From NCBI GenBank assembly GCA_023627715.1, contig JAMAHW010000003.1, positions 496,001 through 560,000 of the forward strand: a stretch of 64,000 bases of DNA, in the 5' to 3' direction. The position numbers and the translations under genes were made by a program. This document shows positions 57,935 through 64,000 of this stretch, piece after piece. The number at the start of each line of letters is the position of its first letter. Position 1 is the first letter of the stretch. The notes under the pieces were generated by a model, which did no database searches, had not been told where the DNA came from, and saw only the letters and a program-made list of their open reading frames with translations. This DNA comes from Periconia sp. R9002 (taxonomy: Eukaryota > Ascomycota > Dothideomycetes > Pleosporales > Periconiaceae).

Positions 57935-58800
57935 ATGTCTGACATCGACATTGACGATATCCTCGCCGACATCGCCGTCGATTCCACACCTCAGGAGACA
58001 CGCGATTTGCAGGAGCTAACACGTTGCTGGGTGGCAGAGCGAGTGGCTCCGGAGCTCTTGCCATGGCCGGAAGACGTAGTTGAGCGCGTGCTAGAGAGAA
58101 TTAGGAAGCAGATTGAGTTGGTCGAAGACCAGACGGGGGATATGGATCCCAAGACGGGGTTCCGCTTGATCGTTGTGCAGACCGAGCTGGAGAGGTTCAA
58201 GTTTTTGGTTCGTAGCTTCTTGAGAGCTCGGCTGAGAAAGGTAATGTTGCCCCTTGAGTTTCATTTTACAAGTACCCACCAAAGCAAGGGAAAAAGAAAA
58301 TTTAGCCCTTTTAGGTTTGGAGTTTAGGCAGAGAAAGAGGGGGAAAAGGGGGCGGGCCGATGCATGAAAAATGAGATCAAAAAAAAATCTTTCCCTGTTC
58401 TTCGTTATTCTAACTAAAAAGAAAACAGATTGATGCACATCCGCTCCACATCCTCAACCAACACACGAACTCTCTTGAGTCATCACGCCCTTTACTCTCC
58501 GCTTCCGAGCACCAGTACCTCACGACGCACCAGTCGCTCCTTGCCGCGCACTATAATTCCTCCTTCCTCTCACAGTTCCCAGCACCGCTTCGGCGCCTAG
58601 ATGATACAACTGGTGGCATAAGCATGGTTGATAAGCCGGATGAAGATGCGGCAATCTTTGTGAGGTGCTTGAGAGATGTGGGGGAAGTGTCTATCGAGGG
58701 GACGGAGACGAGGATTGACTTGAAAAGAGGGGACGTTTGGGTGGTAAGATGGAGTGCGGTCAGGCAGTGGGTTGAGTTGGGAGACTTGGAAGTCATTTGA
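57935..58800 (+). CDS. SLD5: GINS complex subunit Sld5 (GINS4)
   Basis: Part of the GINS tetramer that, with Cdc45 and Mcm2-7, forms the CMG replicative helicase in the nucleus. Two exons: 57935-58240 and 58429-58800, with a 188-nt intron (GTAATG ... CTAAC ... ACAG); 225 residues, the usual size. The N-terminal alpha domain contains [30 protein letters not shown] and [18 protein letters not shown], a signature interrupted by the intron. The C-terminal beta domain ends [19 protein letters not shown] ... LGDLEVI, with the Leu/Ile-rich end typical of Sld5. The intron is unusually long for this window. Confidence 0.94.
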
Positions 58801-59527
58801 TACCATACGAGGTCAGAGTTGAAGAAGGTCATGGCACGCTCAAGAGCTGTGCTCTCAGCTGTAGCTGGTGAACTGCGATATGATGCGCTTTGACAATGCG
58901 AGATGGAGAAAAGATAGTCGTATGATACCCAGAGAGAATGAACCAGTTAAAATACCTACTGTTTAGAGCCTGCACGCTCGTCTATTACTATCTATGTACA
59001 CGTGGTCCTACACGTGTATGTATGGCCAGGTAGTCAATTGGGTGGCCTAGTTGAAAACTAAACAACTGCATATAAGCTGTGTTACAGGGCACCTCAAATC
59101 ACGCTTTCCACACTCGGTGATCGTAACGAGAATGGGGAGGTACGGTTTTCCTCCACGATATCAATGATGATGACTGACGGAGGTGGTACGCGAGTCATGT
59201 ATACAATCCTCCATGAAAAACAGAAGACCTAAATACACGTAGCAAACGTTATATTTTTAAAAATAAAATAAAAAATAAAAATAAAAAAACATCTTTTGCA
59301 ATGTTACATTATCTCACTTGTTTTCTTCCCCAACCACGATCCCCCCTCGAGCATTCCGCCGTAGTTGAGACGAAACCTCGCAACAGTTTCGCAACAAAAA
59401 TAGGCATCATGACGTCAACAGAATAAAAACATGCATGTGAAAGCGCGTGCGCGCCCACGCCTCTCCTCTCGGATTCACTCCAGCAACTCCTTTTTTCCAT
59501 CCCATCTCCCAATCGGATGACCACAAA
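58801..59527. other. Intergenic region with A/T-rich run
   Basis: About 730 bp between SLD5 and the NTF2-like gene. Contains an A/T-rich run at 59250-59290 (mostly AAAAATA units). No gene supported. Confidence 0.5.
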
Positions 59528-60500
59528 ATGGAAAATCCAGGTAACGTTTTCCCACCTTTGCTGCATGTACCCCGAACCGTCGTTGCGTTAAGCGCGCACG
59601 CATGCATGCACTGTCGTACACACAGGGACTCTCGTTACGCATGCTAACCAACGCGCGTGTAATACATAGTCAAGGAAATATCCGGCGTTATTCACCTTCT
59701 TACGCAATCGCCGCCCTCGGTGCAGCGCGAAACCATCGATACCTATTTCACTCCGGATGCAACGTTTACCCATCCGTTTTGCAGAACGGGGAAATGGGAT
59801 AACTCAAGATTCTTGATCCAGGCGATTTACCGATGGTATAAGATTATGAGTCCGAGGATTGAGATGAATGTGAACTCCATTGGTAAGAACCTCTCCTCCC
59901 TGACTTACTCACCGGGCGTGAAACACACGACACACGTGCCCACGGCAAACAATTTTCGGTACACATCCACTGAACACGACTTTTAACCGCATCAAAACAG
60001 CCTTCGACGAACCAAACTCAATCCTCTACGTCCACTTCTCTCAAGTCTTCAGCATCTGGTTCTTCCCATTCCACCGCGCTCCCGTAAGCTGCACAACCGT
60101 CATCCACCTGCGCCGCAACCGCGCCGACGAAAAATACTACATCGACTCGCAAAACGACTGCTACCAGGTAGATGAATTCGTCAAGTTTGTCCTTCCCTTT
60201 GGATGGATCTTCGTGTGGGCGTGGCAGTTCTGGTCTACGCTGTTTTGCTTGCTAGGCGCCATTGCACTGACGCCGGTTACGTGGTTGGAGGAACGCGGCT
60301 GGGGGTGGAAAGGGGAAGAGGGGTATGGGGCTGTTGGAAGGAGTGGTGGTGGGAGCGGTGCTGGCGGTGCTAGGGCTGGGAAGGGGAGAGGGAAACAGAA
60401 GACGATGAGGGGGGTTGGTGTGGTTCAGGATGATGGGATTGAGTTGAGGGATCTGGAGAGAAGGAGCAAGGCCAGGGTAGTGAAGCTTGTGGATACGTAG
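59528..60500 (+). CDS. SigF/NTF2-like fold protein with one membrane segment
   Basis: Three exons: 59528-59540 (MENP), 59670-59882 and 60001-60500; 241 residues. The N-terminal about 130 residues look like an NTF2/SnoaL-type cone (VKEISGVIHLLTQSPPSVQRETIDTYFTPDATFTHPFCRTG ..., FFPFHRAPVSCTTVIHLRR, YYIDSQNDCYQVDEFVKFV), as in fungal proteins labelled SigF-like NTF2-like. A hydrophobic segment (about 137-165, LPFGWIFVWAWQFWSTLFCLLGAIALTP) would anchor it in a membrane, followed by a Gly-rich basic tail. The role is unknown. The 13-nt first exon is accepted because it supplies the start and a V codon in phase with a consensus donor and acceptor. A later start inside exon 2 is not available before the conserved part. 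Confidence 0.82.
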
Positions 60501-62346
60501 ATTTGCGGGAGATGAGAGGTTTTCTGGAGGAAATGGTCAGGCATCTATCTGATCATCCGTTACGGCTGATGCCATACCTAGACCTTTGAATATCCCTTCC
60601 GATTCAGCGATAACAAAAGACGTGTTACAAGCCCCGATGTAGATGCCTGCCACTTCACCATCCTACACACTGATCGAAACTTAGACGTGCAATCGACACC
60701 CTTACGTGTGTTTCTAGCACCTAATCTAAGCATTCATCAGCCCTAGGAACCAAGCCTCTCTCTCTGTCTATCTGATCGACCCAAAAAAATCTAGGCACCT
60801 ACCTACCTACTATCCATCATTTTCCCCATCCGTCATCATTGGCAAGCAAGCAAGCGCACCAACATGCCCATACCATATCATACCATGTCCAAGACACGAA
60901 TCAAAACAAAAGAAAAGCAACGATAAGCATGTCGTAACCATCCATCCATGCATGCTTGTATCTCTCCATCCATCCAACTATCTTCCGATCGATCGGTCGA
61001 TCGAGAAACAGAGAAGATACCGACAACACCAAAGTCCTACCTCGTTCCCTCGCTCTCACCACCACCACGACGCTCGTATCCATGAGAGGGGAAAAACACA
61101 GCCCCCCCCCTCCCTCCCAGCAAAAGTCGCGTGATGCTCTTGGCACAATATGTAAGAAAAAAAACAAAGCAAAAAGCCACGAGATATCATATTCACCCCT
61201 CATATACATTTACACCACTCACACGTACGTGCGAGTGCGAGCGTGCGATAAGCCAAGCATACCATACCTACCCTACCCTACCCTACATCCAAGTCCACGT
61301 CGTCGTCGTATGTAGTCGTTCGTCCTCCGATGCCCATGATACGATACGACCCGCTCGCTCCCATCCATCCATCCATCCATCCATCCATGTCCGCGCGCGC
61401 GCGCCAAGAACCAAGAAGCAAGCCAATTCTCGCTCACTGGATCCTCCTCCGCCGATGCCTGTGATTGATGATAGATGGCAGTGGTGACGCTGACGCTGAC
61501 ATCGAATGGTTATCTACCCCGGGCGGGCAGGGGGTTAGACGCCACAACCAGTGAGTGAGTGACGCTGCGTTCCAATGGAGCATTTCCTTATCAGCGGAAC
61601 GAAGGAGGGTGCATGCATGCCTGCATGCCAAGGAAGAGGAGGAGAGTCTGGGGAGGGGATGGGGAGGGGGAGCTGGGTGAGGGAGAGAGAGAGGAGGTAT
61701 GTGTTGACTGAGAGGAGAGGATTGTGGGATTGTGGGGTGGGAGGACTGGGGAACGAAGGGTTGGGGGGTTGGAGTTTTGTTGTGAGGTGGTGATGTAGGA
61801 GATTAGATAGGTACTACTATTAATGTCTCGTTTGGGATTGGTTCGGAAATCTGAATAATGCTTGACATACCCTCCAAAATTTCCATGTGAAAATATTGTC
61901 TTGGACAAGGAAGGAAGGGCTCGATTACTTCTTCAGACAATTCTCAATGGTTCAATATTTATACTATTTGTGTACAGAAAGAAAAAAAGCTACGCATGTA
62001 GGTAGGTAGGTGAAGTTCAAGTTTAGATCGAGGTTCGTTCGAGCCAGCAGCGGGTTGGAGATGACAAAAAATCTATACCCAAATTCCGCGTGAGCATCCG
62101 AGAGAGGTATCACACAACGTCTACAGCCCTCTACCCAAATTTTCCCCCCTTAATTTCTCCCCATTCAAAAACTCAACAACAACAACCGGGAAAGACAGGC
62201 ACGGTAGTGGTATCTCAAACGCCATTCAAAATGCTCAATTAAAAAGTAAGGGGGGAGGTTTGCCAGCAAAGCGACAAAGATCAAAAAATGAACAATCAAA
62301 AGGAGGAAGCAAGCAAGCACGCACGCACGCTTCAGGCGAAAGGCTT
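60501..62346. other. Intergenic region between convergent genes, microsatellite-rich
   Basis: 1.85 kb between the NTF2-like gene (plus) and the ammonium transporter (minus). Contains CCTA and CCAT repeats, CG-dinucleotide repeats near 61391-61403, and G-rich sequence around 61.65-61.78 kb. No gene supported. Confidence 0.5.
61361..61404. repeat. (CCAT)n microsatellite followed by (CG)n
   Basis: About seven tandem CCAT units (61361-61388) directly precede a CG-dinucleotide run. Shorter CCAT and CCTA arrays occur at about 60940-60975 and 60800-60812. Simple-sequence repeats of no evident function. Confidence 0.9.
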
Positions 62347-64000
62347 TTAACCGCGGGAGGAAGGAAGTTCCGTTTTTTCAGGAACACCTTCGGGGCCCAA
62401 AGCTAGGGCGTGACGGTCGCCTCCAACACCGGTGTGCGCTCCGTCGTGGCTGCTCTCGCTGGGCGCCTTGCCCTCGAGCATCTGGCTGTGCTGGGCGATG
62501 CCGTGACGTTCGCCCTGGGGGATCGAGTGCTCGGTGCTGACGGGGTCGGCCTTGGCCGGGGTCCACGCAAGGTAGTCGCGGCGTACCTCGACGTAGTCGT
62601 AGGCAAACTCGCCGAGCTGGTCGTCGTCCATACCGAGGAGCTCAGCCTCTTCCGATGCGCGGAGGTGAAGGCCAGGAATCTTATCAATGCCGTAGGCAAG
62701 GATTGCGCTGACAACGAAGGTGTATGCGGAGCAAGCCACAATGTATGCGATCTGAATGTACAGTTGCTTCCAGTTGTGGTGGATCCATCCGCCGTTGCTG
62801 ACACCGTTGTTCACTCCATCGAGGCCGATGACGTAGGTAGCGGCGAAAATACCGTTGAAGAAGAGACCGACCATACCGGCGATGCCGTGCTCAGCGAACA
62901 CATCGAGAGCATCGTCAATCTTGATCCAGAATTTGACTGTGGGAATAGTCAGTACAATAACGTAGATAAATATAAAATTGGAACAAACATACTCTTCGTG
63001 GCGAAGTTAGCAATGATGCCGGTAGTGACGCCAAGAGCAACACTGGCCCACGGCGTGATGAAACCAGAAGCAGGTGTAGCAGCGACCAAACCTGAAATGC
63101 AGCCGGAACACCAACCGACCATAGACCACTTGCGAGCAAGGCGCCAATCGAGGATCGTCCAGGTCATGGCGGCGAACATGGCCGTCAAGTTGCTGTTCCA
63201 GCATGCCATGGTAGCGCGGAGGTTGGCACCGAAAGCAGATCCACCGTTGAAACCGAGCCATCCGAACCACAGCAAGACAGTTCCGAGGGTGATGAGAGAG
63301 ACGTTGTGAGGACGGAAGTTGAGCATCATCTTCTCCTGGCGACGTCCCAGAACCCAAGAGTAGGCGAGAGCAGTCAGACCGGAACCAATTTCGACGGGAC
63401 CTCCTCCTGCATAATCGAGACCACCCCATTTGAAGAACCATCCATTAACATTCCAGGCCCAGCACGCGAGAGGGCAGTATACGATCGTAGCCCAAAGCCA
63501 GATGAAAACCATCATGGGGATAAGTCGGCCGCGCTCGGCGACAGCTCCGACGACGATGGCAGCGGTGACGGAGCAGAATTGCATCTACCCAACCCCGTTA
63601 GCTACACTACTTAAGCGAACAAGAATGAATCAGGAACTTACCTGGTAGAAGGAATACAAAAGTTCTGGAACCAAAGGACTTCCAGGGCTAGGAGAGCCGA
63701 GGACCGTCTTGAGACCAAATTTGTCCAGGTTTCCAATGTAGCCATTGGTGGCCGTTGCGCTGAAAGCCAGTGAATAACCCCAGAAGTACCATTGGAAAGT
63801 GATGACGGAAGCAGAGAACATGCAGGCCCAAATCAAAGAAAGAGCAGATTTTCTCCTCGCAAGACCGGAATACAAAAAGGCTAGACCAGGGACCATGATC
63901 AACACCATGGCAGAAGCCACGATGATGTAGGCGGTATCTCCCGAGGAGTACCATTGGTTCAAGTTCTCGGTGGCTAATTGGTGGCAAATACGTCAGTGAC
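62347..64000 (-). CDS. Ammonium transporter, Mep/Amt family (5' end outside window)
   Basis: Plasma-membrane ammonium uptake. In-window exons: 63642-63973, 62993-63584 and 62347-62936, with introns of 57 and 56 nt. The first in-window exon starts at an acceptor (AATTAG|CCACC) in phase 1, so the start codon lies beyond base 64000. About 505 codons are visible: TENLNQWYSSGDTAYIIVASAMV, WNVNGWFFKWGGLDYAGG, the ammonium-pore segments GSAFGANLRATMACWNSNL and DDALDVFAEHGIAGMVG, and a hydrophilic C-tail of about 100 residues. The first twin-His position carries Glu (GPVEIGSG), as in yeast Mep1/Mep3, while the His after FAE is kept. The gene is convergent with the NTF2-like gene. Confidence 0.94.

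Noticed and set aside
62410..63309. 299-codon plus-strand open frame
   Set aside because: It lies antisense to the ammonium transporter exons. Its sequence is the mirror of a strongly biased coding frame and shows no domain.
1..64000. tRNA genes
   Set aside because: Scanning by eye for B-box-like GGTTCGANTCC on both strands gave only partial matches without a foldable acceptor stem. A dedicated tRNA search would be decisive.

Overview
This window is nuclear DNA of a filamentous ascomycete (Pezizomycotina, possibly Dothideomycetes; the class is inferred from gene content and style, not proven). The evidence is short spliceosomal introns (mostly 49-190 nt with CTAAC/CTGAC-type branch points), single-gene transcription units with long CT-rich leaders, and a set of conserved fungal housekeeping genes. 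No rRNA, tRNA, CRISPR array or intact transposon was recognised.

Layout, left to right. 0-8 kb: 3' end of NAD-glutamate dehydrogenase, a small lysine/threonine-rich basic protein, the GTPase GPN3 (minus) and, head-to-head with it, S-adenosylmethionine synthetase. 8-11 kb: a WW-domain protein and a low-complexity hypothetical protein. 11.7-16.2 kb: a full-size ABCG transporter with two canonical ATPase domains (minus). 16.2-21.2 kb: a 5-kb stretch without a recognisable gene. 21.2-23.1 kb: a Zn2Cys6 transcription factor with an AT-hook (minus). 23.1-26.4 kb: empty. 26.4-29.3 kb: the mRNA 3'-end processing factor CFT2/CPSF100. 30.1-34.8 kb: an Ariadne RBR ubiquitin ligase and eIF2B-epsilon (both minus). 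35.9-38.2 kb: the response regulator SKN7 (minus), head-to-head across 2.4 kb with a mitochondrial-type peroxiredoxin (40.5-41.6 kb). 43.5-50.9 kb: ISU1 iron-sulfur scaffold, UBP14 deubiquitinase and POL5, all minus. 54.7-56.6 kb: CDC25-type phosphatase. 57.9-58.8 kb: GINS subunit SLD5. 59.5-60.5 kb: a SigF/NTF2-like membrane protein. 62.3 kb to the right edge: a Mep/Amt ammonium transporter (minus, 5' end outside the window).

The genes look mostly like independent housekeeping units, not a cluster. Two pairings may matter functionally: SKN7 with the divergent peroxiredoxin (oxidative stress), and the Zn2Cys6 factor with the ABCG transporter across the empty 5 kb.

Exon boundaries were assigned by reading donor, branch and acceptor sites and checking that the joined frame stays open and restores family motifs. 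The most unusual observation is the first intron of ISU1. It appears to begin with ATAAGT and end with AC (a U2-type AT-AC intron), and it contains a long imperfect hairpin. Other structural signals are a 60-bp-arm inverted repeat with AATAAA on both strands between two convergent genes, a 32-bp tandem repeat after SKN7, and three introns of length 3n with no stop codon that would be easy to misannotate as coding.
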